This document shows positions 17,611-26,985 of a stretch of 64,000 nt of DNA, one piece after another (position 1 is the stretch's first letter; each line of letters starts with the position of its first letter). Made by a program: the position numbers and the translations under genes. Origin of the DNA: a bacterium (GTDB lineage: Bacteria > Bacillota > Bacilli > Lactobacillales > Streptococcaceae); the NCBI GenBank assembly GCA_905221385.1, contig CAJNCV010000002.1, forward strand, positions 62,001-126,000, written 5' to 3'. The notes under the pieces were generated by a model that saw only the letters and a program-made list of their open reading frames with translations, was not told the origin of the DNA and ran no database searches.

Positions 17611-18596
17611 CCCACTACTGCTTCAGCGATTTCTTCACGGCTAATACCAGCAAAGTAGCGTGTAATATCAATAGTTTCTAGTGCCTTAAGAACATCTTCA
17701 CGTTCATATTTTACTCCACGAAGGACATCTTCTACTGCAGCAACGTCTTCAATACCAAAGAAATCTCCATAAATCTTGATATCTTGGATTTTTGATTCAA
17801 TGACGTTGGCAAAGACTTCAACCTTACCACTAGTGAATTTTGTTCCACGACGGACGTTAAATGCAGGTGATTTACCGTAGTTCCAGTCCCAAGTACTAAA
17901 CTTAGTATCCTTGATGCGATTGATTTCAGCCAATTCTTCTTCTGAAAAGACGTATTCAGTCATCTCTGGGTACTCTTTTTTCATGTATTCCAATAGCAAA
18001 TCACGGAATTCTTCAACTGTGATTTTTTCTGGTAATTCATCGATAATATTGGTTACACGGGCACGGACGGATTTCACACCTTTTGACTCAAATTTGTCCT
18101 TTGAAACCTTGAGGGCATTTGCTAGGACTGACAAATCAACATCAAAGAGCAAGCATCCGTGGTGCATGATACGCCCATTGATATAGGCTTGGGCATTTCC
18201 ACAGAATTTCTTTCCGTCAATCTCAAGGTCGTTACGGCCTGTGAACTCAGCCTTAACACCGAGTTGAGCCAAGGTATTGATAACTGGAGTTGAGAAGCTC
18301 TTGAAGTCAAAGGTCTTGTTTTCATCTTCTTTTGAGATGATGGTGTAGTTGAGGTTGTTTAGATCGTGGTAAACAGCCCCACCACCACTGATACGGCGGA
18401 CCACCTCGATGCCATGTTCGCGAACATAATCACGGTTGATTTCTTCGATAGTATTCTGGTGACGACCAACAATGATAGAAGGCTTGTTAATCCAAAGAAG
18501 GAAGATTTGATCCTCATCCAAAAGGTGTTTAAAGGCGTATTCTTCCAAGGCAATATTAAAGGCAGTGTCGTTTGAATGATTGATAATATATTTCAT
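17607..18596 (-). CDS. lplA: Lipoate-protein ligase A
   Basis: LplA attaches free lipoate, via lipoyl-AMP, to the lipoyl domain of 2-oxoacid dehydrogenases. The 329-aa protein shows the family motifs VGRHQNTIEEIN, RRISGGGAVYHDLNNLNYTI (about 73-92) and the lysine in GRNDLEIDGKKFCGNAQAY, then the C-terminal LplA-specific domain. It lies just downstream of the dehydrogenase operon on the same strand, after a terminator, and its obvious client is the lipoyl domain on the E3 subunit next door. Confidence 0.95.
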   Translation of the reverse strand: MKYIINHSNDTAFNIALEEYAFKHLLDEDQIFLLWINKPSIIVGRHQNTIEEINRDYVREHGIEVVRRISGGGAVYHDLNNLNYTIISKEDENKTFDFKSFSTPVINTLAQLGVKAEFTGRNDLEIDGKKFCGNAQAYINGRIMHHGCLLFDVDLSVLANALKVSKDKFESKGVKSVRARVTNIIDELPEKITVEEFRDLLLEYMKKEYPEMTEYVFSEEELAEINRIKDTKFSTWDWNYGKSPAFNVRRGTKFTSGKVEVFANVIESKIQDIKIYGDFFGIEDVAAVEDVLRGVKYEREDVLKALETIDITRYFAGISREEIAEAVVG

Positions 18597-18655
18597 GGTA
18601 TTTCCAAAAATTTAGTTTTTAAATTCTGTTCATAGCAATCCAATTTTCTGAAGTG

Positions 18656-18691
18656 GCAAAAAGAAATGTAACGTGTTATCGTTACATTTCT
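18656..18691 (-). terminator. Terminator of the dehydrogenase operon
   Basis: On the - strand, AGAAATGTAAC and GTTACATTTCT form a perfect 11-bp stem (18662-18691) with an eight-base loop, followed by TTTTTG. It lies about 100 bases after lpdA. The rest of the 195-base gap to lplA shows no gene. Confidence 0.75.
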
Positions 18692-18791
18692 CGGAAAAAT
18701 TGAGACAAGAGGCTCACTTTTTAGGCATGGAACTCTAATAGAGGTCGCTGCCGTCCGTACTACTTTAAGAAAATTTAGTTGAAAAACTTAT

Positions 18792-20495
18792 TTATTGTTT
18801 CTTAGGTGAATGGATGGCCATTCCTAGAACATCAGCAAATGCTTCGTACATCACTTCAGAGTAAGTTGGGTGTCCGTGGATGGTCTTCAGCATTTCTTCA
18901 ACAGTGATTTCCATTTCGATGATGCTTGATGCCTCGTTGATCAATTCTGCAGCTGCAGGACCAATGATGTGCACACCAAGAATTTCTCCGTATTTCTTAT
19001 CAGCGATGACTTTTACGAAACCTTGAGCAGCATCAGATGCAATGGCACGACCGTTAGCTGCAAAGTTAAATTTACCGATAGCGACATCGTATTTCTCACG
19101 AGCTTGTTCTTCTGTCAAACCTACTGCTGCTACTTCAGGAAGAGTGTAGATGGCTGCAGGAGTCAAGTTCAATTTAGCAACAGCATGGTTTCCTTTGAGG
19201 GCATTTTCAGCCGCAACTTCACCCATGCGGAAGGCTGCGTGAGCCAACATCTTAGTACCGTTGATATCACCAGGTGCGTAGATCCCTGGAACAGAAGTTT
19301 CCATGTATTCGTTTACCTTGATACGTCCACGATCCAATTCAAACTCAACTTCGCCAATACCTTCAAGGTCTGGTACACGACCGATTGAAAGAAGAGCTTT
19401 GCTTGCGATGATATCGTCTTTTCCTTCAACTTTGATACGAAGTTGACCATTTTCCTCGATGATTTCTTGCAGTTTTGTACCTGTCAAGATGGTCATTCCT
19501 TTTCGCTCAAGAATTAAGCGAAGATTCTTAGACACTTCAGCATCCATAGCTGGAACAATACGGTCCATCATTTCGATAACGGTCACTTTTGAACCAAATG
19601 TCATGAAGGCTTGACCGAGTTCGATACCGACAACCCCACCACCGATGATTACGAGGCTTTCTGGAACTTCGTTCATTTCAAGAATATCATCGCTAGTCAT
19701 CACAAGTGGAGATTCCATACCAGGGACGTTAATCTTGCTAACCTTTGAACCACCAGCAAGGATAATTTTCTTGGTTTCAAGCAATTCAGAACCATTAACC
19801 AAGACATTCTTATCTTTAGTAATAGTACCAATTCCCTTATGTACAGTAACTCCGTAGCTACGAAGAAGACCAGCAACTCCACCAACAAGAGTATTAACAA
19901 CTTTAGATTTTGTTTCTAAAAGTTTATCCATATCCACAGTGAAGTTTGGATTTTCGATGACGATACCACGGTTTGCAGCATGACCGATGTTTTCGATGAT
20001 TTCAGCGTTGTGAAGGTAGGTCTTGGTTGGGATACATCCACGGTTCAAGCAGGTTCCACCGAGTTCAGATTTCTCAACAAGGGCAACCTTTCCACCGAGT
20101 TGGGCAGCTTTAATGGCTGCTACATATCCAGCAGGACCTCCACCAATCACAACGATATCAAAGGCATCATCGCTCTTGCCGTCGTCGTTTGAGGCGCTAG
20201 CTACAGGAGCAGGTTTTGATTCTGGTTCAGCCGCTCCAGCTGTTGGGATGTTTTCCCCTTCTTCGCCAAGGTAACCGATAACTTCAGTTACTGGAACAGT
20301 TTCACCATCTCCTTTAAGGATGGCAATCAAGTATCCATCTTCTTCGGCTTCCAATTCCATGCTGACTTTGTCAGTCATGATTTCCAAAAGGATTTCTCCT
20401 TCTTTTACAAATTCTCCGACTTTCTTATTCCATTGGACGATTTGTCCTTCTGTCATATCTACGCCGGCTTTTGGCATAATTACTTCTAAAGCCAT
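18792..20495 (-). CDS. lpdA: Dihydrolipoamide dehydrogenase (E3) with N-terminal lipoyl domain
   Basis: E3 reoxidises the dihydrolipoyl arm of the complex, passing electrons through FAD to NAD+. The 567-aa protein is about 100 residues longer than a plain E3 because residues 1-80 are a biotinyl/lipoyl domain with lipoylation lysine in IMTDKVSMELEA (about Lys43). A linker rich in Ala/Pro/Glu (85-107) leads to the flavoprotein: VIGGGPAGYVAA (FAD), redox pair GGTCLNRGCIPTK, second dinucleotide site VIIGGGVVGIELG, APGDINGTKMLAHAA, and catalytic HGHPTYSE. Pneumococcal E3 is known to have this attached lipoyl domain. Last gene of the operon. Confidence 0.96.
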   Translation of the reverse strand: MALEVIMPKAGVDMTEGQIVQWNKKVGEFVKEGEILLEIMTDKVSMELEAEEDGYLIAILKGDGETVPVTEVIGYLGEEGENIPTAGAAEPESKPAPVASASNDDGKSDDAFDIVVIGGGPAGYVAAIKAAQLGGKVALVEKSELGGTCLNRGCIPTKTYLHNAEIIENIGHAANRGIVIENPNFTVDMDKLLETKSKVVNTLVGGVAGLLRSYGVTVHKGIGTITKDKNVLVNGSELLETKKIILAGGSKVSKINVPGMESPLVMTSDDILEMNEVPESLVIIGGGVVGIELGQAFMTFGSKVTVIEMMDRIVPAMDAEVSKNLRLILERKGMTILTGTKLQEIIEENGQLRIKVEGKDDIIASKALLSIGRVPDLEGIGEVEFELDRGRIKVNEYMETSVPGIYAPGDINGTKMLAHAAFRMGEVAAENALKGNHAVAKLNLTPAAIYTLPEVAAVGLTEEQAREKYDVAIGKFNFAANGRAIASDAAQGFVKVIADKKYGEILGVHIIGPAAAELINEASSIIEMEITVEEMLKTIHGHPTYSEVMYEAFADVLGMAIHSPKKQ

Positions 20496-20540
20496 GTCTT
20501 ACTTCCTTTATCTATATCTCTAAAAATAAATACTTTATTT

Positions 20541-21584
20541 TTAAACCAACATTGAGATTGGATTCTCAATTAAGGCTTTCAAGTCTTTCATAAACTTAGC
20601 ACCAGCCATACCATCTACGACACGGTGGTCAATGGTTAATCCTAGGCTCATGATAGGGCGAATGACAATCTCACCATTGACAACTACAGGTTTCTCTACT
20701 GTTGAGCTCACCCCGAGAATTGCTGAGTTTGGTTGGTTAATAATCGGACCAAAAGACTGAACACCAAACATTCCCAAGTTACTAATTGTGAAGGTTGAAT
20801 TTTGCAGTTCGCTTGGAGCCAATTTACCATCCAAGGTACGACCAATGACATCCTTAAAGGCTACAACCAACTCTGACAAGCTCATTTTTTCAGCATTGTA
20901 AACAACTGGTGTCATCAATCCATTATCCATACCAACCGCCATCGCAAGGTTGACATAGTTATGAGTGATAATGGTCTTGCCATCTTCTGTCAATGAAGCG
21001 TTGATGTATGGGTGTTTCATCAATGTTTTCACAACAGCGAGTGAAAGAAGGTCTGTTACAGTAGTCTTCTTACCAGTCGCTTCCATAATCGGATCAAGAA
21101 CCTTCTTACGAAGGGCCAGCATTTCAGTCATATCAACTTCATAATTGAGTGTGAAGGTTGGCGCAGTTAGGTAGGATTCAACCATACGTTGAGCGATAAC
21201 CTTACGCATTGGTGTCATTGGAATACGCTCAATCTCACCATAAGGAGTTATAGTATCAGGAACCTCTTCCACTTTTTCGATTTGAGCAGGAGACTTGATG
21301 GTGTCGTTTTCGATATTTTCAGGAAGCAAGGCCAAAACGTCCTTCTTCATGATCTTACCACGGTGACCTGTTCCTTGGATTTCCTGCCAAGCAATGTTAT
21401 GTTCGAGGGCAATTCGTTTTGCAAGTGGCGAAATGCGAACCACGTTTGTGTCTTTATAAGTTTCCACGTCTTCTTTGTGGACACGACCGTTTGCACCTGA
21501 GCCTGAAACGTCGTAGAGGTTGATCCCTAGATCATCCGCTAACTTTCTAGCTGCAGGAGTCGCTCTTAGCTTGTCATCAGCCAT
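20541..21584 (-). CDS. acoC: E2 acyltransferase of the pyruvate/acetoin dehydrogenase complex, lacking a lipoyl domain
   Basis: The 347-aa protein starts directly with peripheral-subunit-binding domains. Two are visible: RATPAARKLADDLGINLYD (about 7-42) and RISPLAKRIALEHNIAWQE (about 50-88). The catalytic acyltransferase domain follows (about 115-347) with DHRVVDGMAGAKF (catalytic His) near the end and SNLGMFGVQSF. No lipoyl domain precedes them, and no upstream in-frame coding room exists for one, so acyl transfer must use the lipoyl domain on E3. Forms the core of the complex with AcoA, AcoB and LpdA. Confidence 0.94.
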   Translation of the reverse strand: MADDKLRATPAARKLADDLGINLYDVSGSGANGRVHKEDVETYKDTNVVRISPLAKRIALEHNIAWQEIQGTGHRGKIMKKDVLALLPENIENDTIKSPAQIEKVEEVPDTITPYGEIERIPMTPMRKVIAQRMVESYLTAPTFTLNYEVDMTEMLALRKKVLDPIMEATGKKTTVTDLLSLAVVKTLMKHPYINASLTEDGKTIITHNYVNLAMAVGMDNGLMTPVVYNAEKMSLSELVVAFKDVIGRTLDGKLAPSELQNSTFTISNLGMFGVQSFGPIINQPNSAILGVSSTVEKPVVVNGEIVIRPIMSLGLTIDHRVVDGMAGAKFMKDLKALIENPISMLV

Positions 21585-21692
21585 GACCTCTCCAATTCTA
21601 TACTAAGATATTAAGGACGAAAAGAGTTCTGCACCTAAAAGATACAAAGTTTCTCGTCTTTTTTATTTAATTTACATAACTTATATTATGTA

Positions 21693-22685
21693 TTATTCTT
21701 TGTTATATGTCTTACGGATTGCATCTTTGATGCTTTCAACGGTTGGAATCATTGCATTTTCTAGGTTTTGTGCGTAAGGCATTGGCACATCTTCTCCGGC
21801 GCAACGGCGGATTGGTGCATCTAGATAGTCAAATGCTTCTGATTCTGAAATAATTGCTGAAATCTCGCCGATATAGCCACTTGTTTTGTGGGCATCGTTG
21901 ACCAGAACGACCTTTCCAGTCTTCTTAACTGAGTTAATGATGATATCCTTATCAAGCGGTACAAGGGTACGTGGGTCCACAATCTCAACCGAAATTCCTT
22001 CTTCTGCCAATTCTTCAGCTGCTTGAACCACACGGCGAAGCATTTTACCGTAAGTAACAACTGTTACATCCGTTCCTTCGCGTTTAATTTCGCCAACTCC
22101 AAGTGGGATTGTGTAGTCTGGATCAACTGGCACTTCCCCTTTTTGGTTAAATTCTGACTTGTACTCAAGAATGATAACAGGGTTATTATCACGGATAGAA
22201 GATTTTAGCAGTCCTTTCATGTCAGCAGGCGTACCTGGTGCTACAACCTTTAGTCCAGGAATGTGAGTGAACCAAGACTCTAAAGATTGTGAGTGCTGGG
22301 CCGCAGAACCAACTCCGTTACCAGCTGCACAACGTACAGTCATTGGAACCTGACCTTTACCACCAAACATATAACGTGTTTTAGCAGCTTGGTTGACGAT
22401 ATTATCCATGGCAATAACCGAGAAATCCATAAAGGTCATATCAACGATTGGGCGAAGTCCTGTCATAGCTGCTCCTGCTGCTGCTCCCGAGATGGCAGCT
22501 TCAGAAATCGGACAGTCACGGACACGTTCTGGACCAAATTCTTCAAGCATTCCAACAGAAGTACCGAAGTCTCCTCCGAAGACACCGACGTCTTCTCCCA
22601 TCAAGAACACATTTTCATCGCGACGCATTTCCTCAGACATAGCAAGGATAATGGTGTCACGGAACGACATTGTTTTTGTTTCCAT
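21693..22685 (-). CDS. acoB: E1 beta subunit of the pyruvate/acetoin dehydrogenase complex
   Basis: The 330-aa transketolase-type subunit has the E1-beta signatures FLMGEDVGVFGG, CPISEAAISGAAAGAAMTGLRPI-like region, KTRYMFGGKGQVPM and the C-terminal transketolase domain (VEIVDPRTLVPLD, KTGKVVLVNDAH). It pairs with AcoA as an alpha2-beta2 E1 that decarboxylates pyruvate with thiamine diphosphate. Sixteen bases separate it from acoA. Confidence 0.95.
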   Translation of the reverse strand: METKTMSFRDTIILAMSEEMRRDENVFLMGEDVGVFGGDFGTSVGMLEEFGPERVRDCPISEAAISGAAAGAAMTGLRPIVDMTFMDFSVIAMDNIVNQAAKTRYMFGGKGQVPMTVRCAAGNGVGSAAQHSQSLESWFTHIPGLKVVAPGTPADMKGLLKSSIRDNNPVIILEYKSEFNQKGEVPVDPDYTIPLGVGEIKREGTDVTVVTYGKMLRRVVQAAEELAEEGISVEIVDPRTLVPLDKDIIINSVKKTGKVVLVNDAHKTSGYIGEISAIISESEAFDYLDAPIRRCAGEDVPMPYAQNLENAMIPTVESIKDAIRKTYNKE

Positions 22686-22700
22686 TTTATCTCTTTCTCC

Positions 22701-23669
22701 TTAGTCTGCGTAAATATCTTCAAATGCTGATTCAAGTGGTGGGAATGGGCTTTCTTCCGCAAATTTAACAGAAGCTTCTACTGCTTCCTTGACTTGTGCT
22801 TGGATTTCTTCCAATTCTTCGGCACTTGCAATATTATTTTCAACGAGGTACTTGCGAAGGTTTTCGATTGGGTCTTTTTGTTTCCACAATTCCACTTCTT
22901 CACGGGTACGATATTTCCCAGGGTCAGATGATGAGTGACCAAGCCAGCGATAAGTTACACTTTCGATCAAGACTGGTCCATTGCCACCACGAACATGGTC
23001 TACAGCTTTCTTAAATCCTTCATAGACGTCGATGACATTGTTTCCATCTTCGATAAACATTCCAGGAATTCCATATGCCGCACTACGTTGATGGATATGC
23101 TCCACATTGGTCATTTTCTTGATATCCGCAGAGATTCCATAACCGTTGTTAATGCAGTAGAAAATAACAGGAAGTTTCCAAATAGAAGCCATGTTCACTG
23201 CTTCGTGGAAAACACCTTCGTTGGTTGCACCATCTCCAAAGGAGCAGACAACGATTTTACCAGTATGTTGCATTTGCTGACTAAGGGCCGCACCGACAGC
23301 GATTCCCATACCACCACCTACGATACCATTGGCACCAAGGTTCCCAGCATCAAGGTCGGCGATATGCATAGATCCACCTTTACCTTTACAAGTTCCAGTG
23401 TATTTTCCAAGGATTTCAGCCATCATTCCGTTGAGGTCAATCCCTTTGGCAATAGCCTGTCCATGACCACGGTGGTTTGAGGTAATCAGATCATCTGGAT
23501 TGAGAGCCAACATGGCCCCCACGTTAGCAGCCTCCTCTCCAACAGAAAAGTGAGTCATACCGGGAACTTTTCCCTTTTTCACTAACTGAGCGATTTTTAA
23601 GTCCATGCGACGGATTTCTTCCATCTTACGGAACATCTCTAGCAAAAGATTTTTATCTAAAGTTGACAT
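22701..23669 (-). CDS. acoA: E1 alpha subunit of the pyruvate/acetoin dehydrogenase complex
   Basis: The 322-aa protein has the thiamine-diphosphate motif FGDGATNEGVFHEAVNMASIW with Asn further on (about 170-190), the MTHFSVGEEAANVGAML entry region and the phosphorylation-loop-like RWLGHSSSDPGKYRTREE. As the only dehydrogenase E1 in this operon, with lplA next door, it most likely acts as pyruvate dehydrogenase; annotations as acetoin dehydrogenase come from sequence similarity. First gene of the operon. Confidence 0.94.
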   Translation of the reverse strand: MSTLDKNLLLEMFRKMEEIRRMDLKIAQLVKKGKVPGMTHFSVGEEAANVGAMLALNPDDLITSNHRGHGQAIAKGIDLNGMMAEILGKYTGTCKGKGGSMHIADLDAGNLGANGIVGGGMGIAVGAALSQQMQHTGKIVVCSFGDGATNEGVFHEAVNMASIWKLPVIFYCINNGYGISADIKKMTNVEHIHQRSAAYGIPGMFIEDGNNVIDVYEGFKKAVDHVRGGNGPVLIESVTYRWLGHSSSDPGKYRTREEVELWKQKDPIENLRKYLVENNIASAEELEEIQAQVKEAVEASVKFAEESPFPPLESAFEDIYAD

Positions 23670-23704
23670 AATCTTGCCTTTCTAACTTTGTACTTACTCT
23701 TACT

Positions 23705-23733
23705 ATTTTACCTTTTTTAGTATACGCTGTCAA
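23705..23733 (-). promoter_or_regulatory. Promoter of the acoABC-lpdA operon
   Basis: On the - strand, consensus TTGACA (23728-23733), a 17-base spacer and TAAAAT (23705-23710). TATACT-like words flank the -35 on both sides (ATATACTTTGACAGCGTATACT region), which could bind a regulator. Confidence 0.75.
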
Positions 23734-23763
23734 AGTATATGGCTAATAAAAATTCACAATATA

Positions 23764-23790
23764 AAAAAATAAACCCCTGTTAAAACAGGG
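23764..23790 (-). terminator. Terminator after the MATE gene
   Basis: On the - strand CCCTGTTTTAACAGGG makes a tight hairpin (23775-23790) followed by GTTTATTTTTTT. It ends the transcript of the MATE gene before the aco promoter. Confidence 0.85.
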
Positions 23791-23848
23791 ATTCTCTCTA
23801 GTTAGAGTATTTTTTCACAAAGTGCTTTTTCAGGATATTTTCCAAAAA

Positions 23849-25189
23849 TTAGCTCAATCTTTTCATTACGGTTTTCAGACGCCATTGATACAAACAACCA
23901 GAAACAATCAAGCTGGCAATTAACCCAATCCAGTAGGCAAATGCCCCTAAGTCAGTTACTTGATCTAGTAGATATCCTAGTGGTATCGCTACTCCCCAAT
24001 ATCCGATTAAGCCAAGATAGAAAGGAACGATAGTGTCCTTATACCCTCTTAAAATTCCTTGGAGCGGAGCCGCAAAGGTATCAGCTAGCTGGAAAAAGAG
24101 ACTGTAGGTTAGAAATACAGCAGTTGTTTCAATGAACTGAGAGTCATTCCCATATAGACTTGCTACACGATCTCTAAAAATGTAGAGAAAAGATAGGGTA
24201 AGACCTGCAAAAATAAGGGCGGTTATTCTCCCCAGACGAGCATAGATTTTTGCATCCTCAAAACGTTTGGCCCCCACCTCGTAAGACACAACAATCGCCA
24301 TAGCAGAGGAAATACTCATGGGAAAAGCGTACATGAGACTCGAAAAGTTCATAGCTGACTGGTGACTGGCGATGATGAGCGATGAAAACTTAGCCATGAT
24401 CAAGCCAACCACGGAGAAAATAGCCACTTCCGCAAATACGGTTCCCCCGATTGGTAGACCTAGCCGAACACCTTCCTTGATTTTATCTATATTGAGTGGA
24501 ATCCGTTTTTCAAGATGTAGCGCTTTTAACTTTTCTTGTTTGAACAAAACAAGCAGGGAAATGCCCAATAAAACCCAATAGGCTAGCGAAGTTCCTAGCC
24601 CTGCTCCTGCACCACCAAGCTCAGGAAAACCAAGGGCTCCATATATCAAGAGATAGTTAAAACCACTATTGAGCGGAAGTAATAGGAGCATGAGGTACAT
24701 AGATAGCTTGGTCAAACCAAGAGAATCTAACAATGACCGAATGGCACTAAAAAGCAACAAGGGAATAATCCCGATAGACAGGTACCAAAGATAGGAAACT
24801 GCAACTGCCGCTACTTGAGCTTCTAGTCCGATATGATTTAAGACAAGAGGTGCCAAGAAAAGTACCAGTCCCAGTAAGACCACAGATAGACCCAAGGACA
24901 AATAGATGAACTGGTAAAAATCTGACGCAACTTCTTCCTTTTTGCCTCGTCCCAGATGATGGCCTATAATGGGAACCATGGCCGAAACAATCCCTGTTAA
25001 AAAAGTAAAGAAAGGATTCCATAGACTCGTTGCAGTTGATACTCCTGCCAAGTCCATGGTATTGTACTGCCCCGTCATGGTTGTATCGACAAAAGAGGCA
25101 GAATAATTGGCAAACTGATAAATCAGGATAGGGAAAAATATCTTAAGAAATAAAACAAACTTGTCTTTAAATTGATGGGTTGGGTACAT
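23849..25189 (-). CDS. MATE-family multidrug/cation exporter
   Basis: The 446-aa protein has about 12 membrane segments arranged as two similar halves of six, the MATE plan. Typical stretches are PILIYQFANYSASFVDTTMTGQYNTMDLAGVS at the N-terminus (first helix and loop) and the matching GLPIGGTVFAEVAIFSVVGLIM in the second half. Family members export drugs or metabolites in exchange for Na+ or H+. Substrate cannot be told. Single gene with its own terminator. Confidence 0.92.
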   Translation of the reverse strand: MYPTHQFKDKFVLFLKIFFPILIYQFANYSASFVDTTMTGQYNTMDLAGVSTATSLWNPFFTFLTGIVSAMVPIIGHHLGRGKKEEVASDFYQFIYLSLGLSVVLLGLVLFLAPLVLNHIGLEAQVAAVAVSYLWYLSIGIIPLLLFSAIRSLLDSLGLTKLSMYLMLLLLPLNSGFNYLLIYGALGFPELGGAGAGLGTSLAYWVLLGISLLVLFKQEKLKALHLEKRIPLNIDKIKEGVRLGLPIGGTVFAEVAIFSVVGLIMAKFSSLIIASHQSAMNFSSLMYAFPMSISSAMAIVVSYEVGAKRFEDAKIYARLGRITALIFAGLTLSFLYIFRDRVASLYGNDSQFIETTAVFLTYSLFFQLADTFAAPLQGILRGYKDTIVPFYLGLIGYWGVAIPLGYLLDQVTDLGAFAYWIGLIASLIVSGCLYQWRLKTVMKRLS

Positions 25190-25230
25190 ATACGCTCTCT
25201 ATTCTTATAGTTTATAGAGCAGAGTCCCAT

Positions 25231-26499
25231 CTAGTTTTGATAGACGATTTGTCCCTTACAGATAGTATACTTGACCTGCCCTTTTAAAGTTTCCCCGATA
25301 AATGGTGAATTAGCTGCTTTTGAAGCAAAGTGGGAGTCCACAAGACGGTCAGCCTTAGCATCAAAGATAGTGATATCCGCTGGACCATTTTCAACCAAAT
25401 AACCTGCTTCAAAATTGTAAAGCTTGGCTGGGTTGACAGTCATTTTTTCTAGTAATTCCATCAAGCTTAGCTCACCAGCTTCCACCAAATAAGTCAAACC
25501 AAGAGAAAGAGAGGTTTCCAAACCGGTCATACCAGATGGCGCTTTGGTGATATCTTGTACATTTTTCTCATCTGCATGGTGAGGCGCGTGGTCCGTTGCG
25601 ATAACGGTGATAACGCCTGACTTGAGACCTTCGATAACAGCACGACGGTCTGACTCTAGACGTAACGGAGGATTCATTTTGGCATTGCTGCCTTGAGTTA
25701 AAAGAAGTGCTTCTGTCTTAGAGAAATGTTGTGGCGCTACTTCTGCTGTGACCTGCGCACCCAAACCTTGAGCGAATTCCACTACCTTGACACTTTCTTC
25801 CTTAGACAAATGCTGGATGTGAACATGGGCCTTGGTTGCATAGGCAATCATAACATCACGCGCAATCATGGCGTATTCAGCCACCCCAGTCGCTCCACAG
25901 AAATGAAAATGTTCCTTAGCGATGTTTTCGTTAAATCCAAGAATCCCGTTCAAACCTGGATCTTCCTCATGAAGACTAATAAAAGTATTAAGTTTTTTAG
26001 CTTCTTCCATGGCTTCCTTGACCACTTTACTGCTCTCAAGCGGAATACCGTCATCAGAAAAACCAACCGCACCTGCTTCTAAAAGCGCCTTAAAGTCTGT
26101 CAAGTCTTGGCCATTAAAGTTCTTGGTAATAGTCGCAACTGTCTTGACATTGATTTTTTCCTTGGCAGCTGACTGAAGAACTTCTTGCAAAGTTTCTACG
26201 TCCGAAATGGTTGGACTAGTATTAGCCATCATGACAACCGTTGTAAAACCACCTGCAGCAGCCGCTAGGGCACCAGTATGGATATCTTCCTTGTGGGTCT
26301 GACCAGGTTCACGAAAATGAACATGAATATCCACGAGTCCAGGCGCAACCACAAGACCTGTAGCATCAAGCACCTCTGCTCCTTCTTTCTTGATTTCAGG
26401 TGCAATTTTGACAATTTTCCCATCTTGGACCAAAACATCACACACTTGATCCAAACCAGACTTGGGATCCATTACACGACCATTTTTGATTAGTAACAT
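25231..26499 (-). CDS. pyrC: Dihydroorotase
   Basis: Class I dihydroorotase closes carbamoyl-aspartate to dihydroorotate in pyrimidine synthesis. The 422-aa protein has the metal ligands [11 protein letters not shown] (His-x-His, about 58), [17 protein letters not shown] (His) and [14 protein letters not shown] (catalytic Asp, about 300), the amidohydrolase layout. It is the first of a tight - strand run with mutX (12 bases upstream) and ung, a repair/nucleotide cluster. Confidence 0.96.
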   Translation of the reverse strand: MLLIKNGRVMDPKSGLDQVCDVLVQDGKIVKIAPEIKKEGAEVLDATGLVVAPGLVDIHVHFREPGQTHKEDIHTGALAAAAGGFTTVVMMANTSPTISDVETLQEVLQSAAKEKINVKTVATITKNFNGQDLTDFKALLEAGAVGFSDDGIPLESSKVVKEAMEEAKKLNTFISLHEEDPGLNGILGFNENIAKEHFHFCGATGVAEYAMIARDVMIAYATKAHVHIQHLSKEESVKVVEFAQGLGAQVTAEVAPQHFSKTEALLLTQGSNAKMNPPLRLESDRRAVIEGLKSGVITVIATDHAPHHADEKNVQDITKAPSGMTGLETSLSLGLTYLVEAGELSLMELLEKMTVNPAKLYNFEAGYLVENGPADITIFDAKADRLVDSHFASKAANSPFIGETLKGQVKYTICKGQIVYQN

Positions 26500-26511
26500 C
26501 TGTTTTCTCCT

Positions 26512-26976
26512 TTATTTATAGAAATCAACTTGGGTATCCAACAATTTATCCCCATCATAAACAAACTTAGCTGAAAAGAAGGGTTTGTCCTCTAAAAGCC
26601 ACTCAACAAAGGTGTGGTCACCCTCCCAAGTTGGCTTGCTCAAAACTTCATCATAGGGAACCCATTCCAATGTTCCCTCATTGCAGTCAATCAAGTCACC
26701 CTCAAACTCTGTCACCTTAAAAACATAGGTGTACCAGTCTAAATCTGGTGTGAATTCTGGAAAAGTGATAACACCTTTTAGAACCGGCTTGGCTTTGAGC
26801 CCTGTTTCTTCGAGGATTTCACGCGCTGCGCACTCCTGAGGTGTCTCCCCTCGCTCTAGCTTACCACCCACACCAATCCATTTGCCTTCGTGGACATCGT
26901 TGGGCTTCTTATTGCGATGGAGCATGAGCAGTTCTTTTCCGTTATCAATGTAGCAAATCGTTGCTAACTGAGGCAT
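26512..26976 (-). CDS. mutX: 8-oxo-dGTP diphosphatase, MutX (Nudix)
   Basis: MutX cleanses the nucleotide pool of oxidised dGTP. The 154-aa protein carries a full Nudix box GGKLERGETPQECAAREILEETGL (read with the glycine and glutamate spacing GX5EX7REXXEE) at about 37-60. Ten bases separate it from ung upstream and twelve from pyrC downstream, so the three are one transcript. Confidence 0.94.
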   Translation of the reverse strand: MPQLATICYIDNGKELLMLHRNKKPNDVHEGKWIGVGGKLERGETPQECAAREILEETGLKAKPVLKGVITFPEFTPDLDWYTYVFKVTEFEGDLIDCNEGTLEWVPYDEVLSKPTWEGDHTFVEWLLEDKPFFSAKFVYDGDKLLDTQVDFYK

Positions 26977-26985
26977 ATTCTCTCC

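Noticed and set aside
18969..19388. 139-codon + strand ORF inside lpdA
   Set aside because: Antisense to a highly conserved E3 sequence; composition rich in Ser/Phe/Cys as expected for a shadow frame.
22293..23480. Long + strand ORFs opposite acoA and acoB
   Set aside because: Shadow frames of conserved E1 subunits; Cys/His/Thr-rich sequence without domain features.
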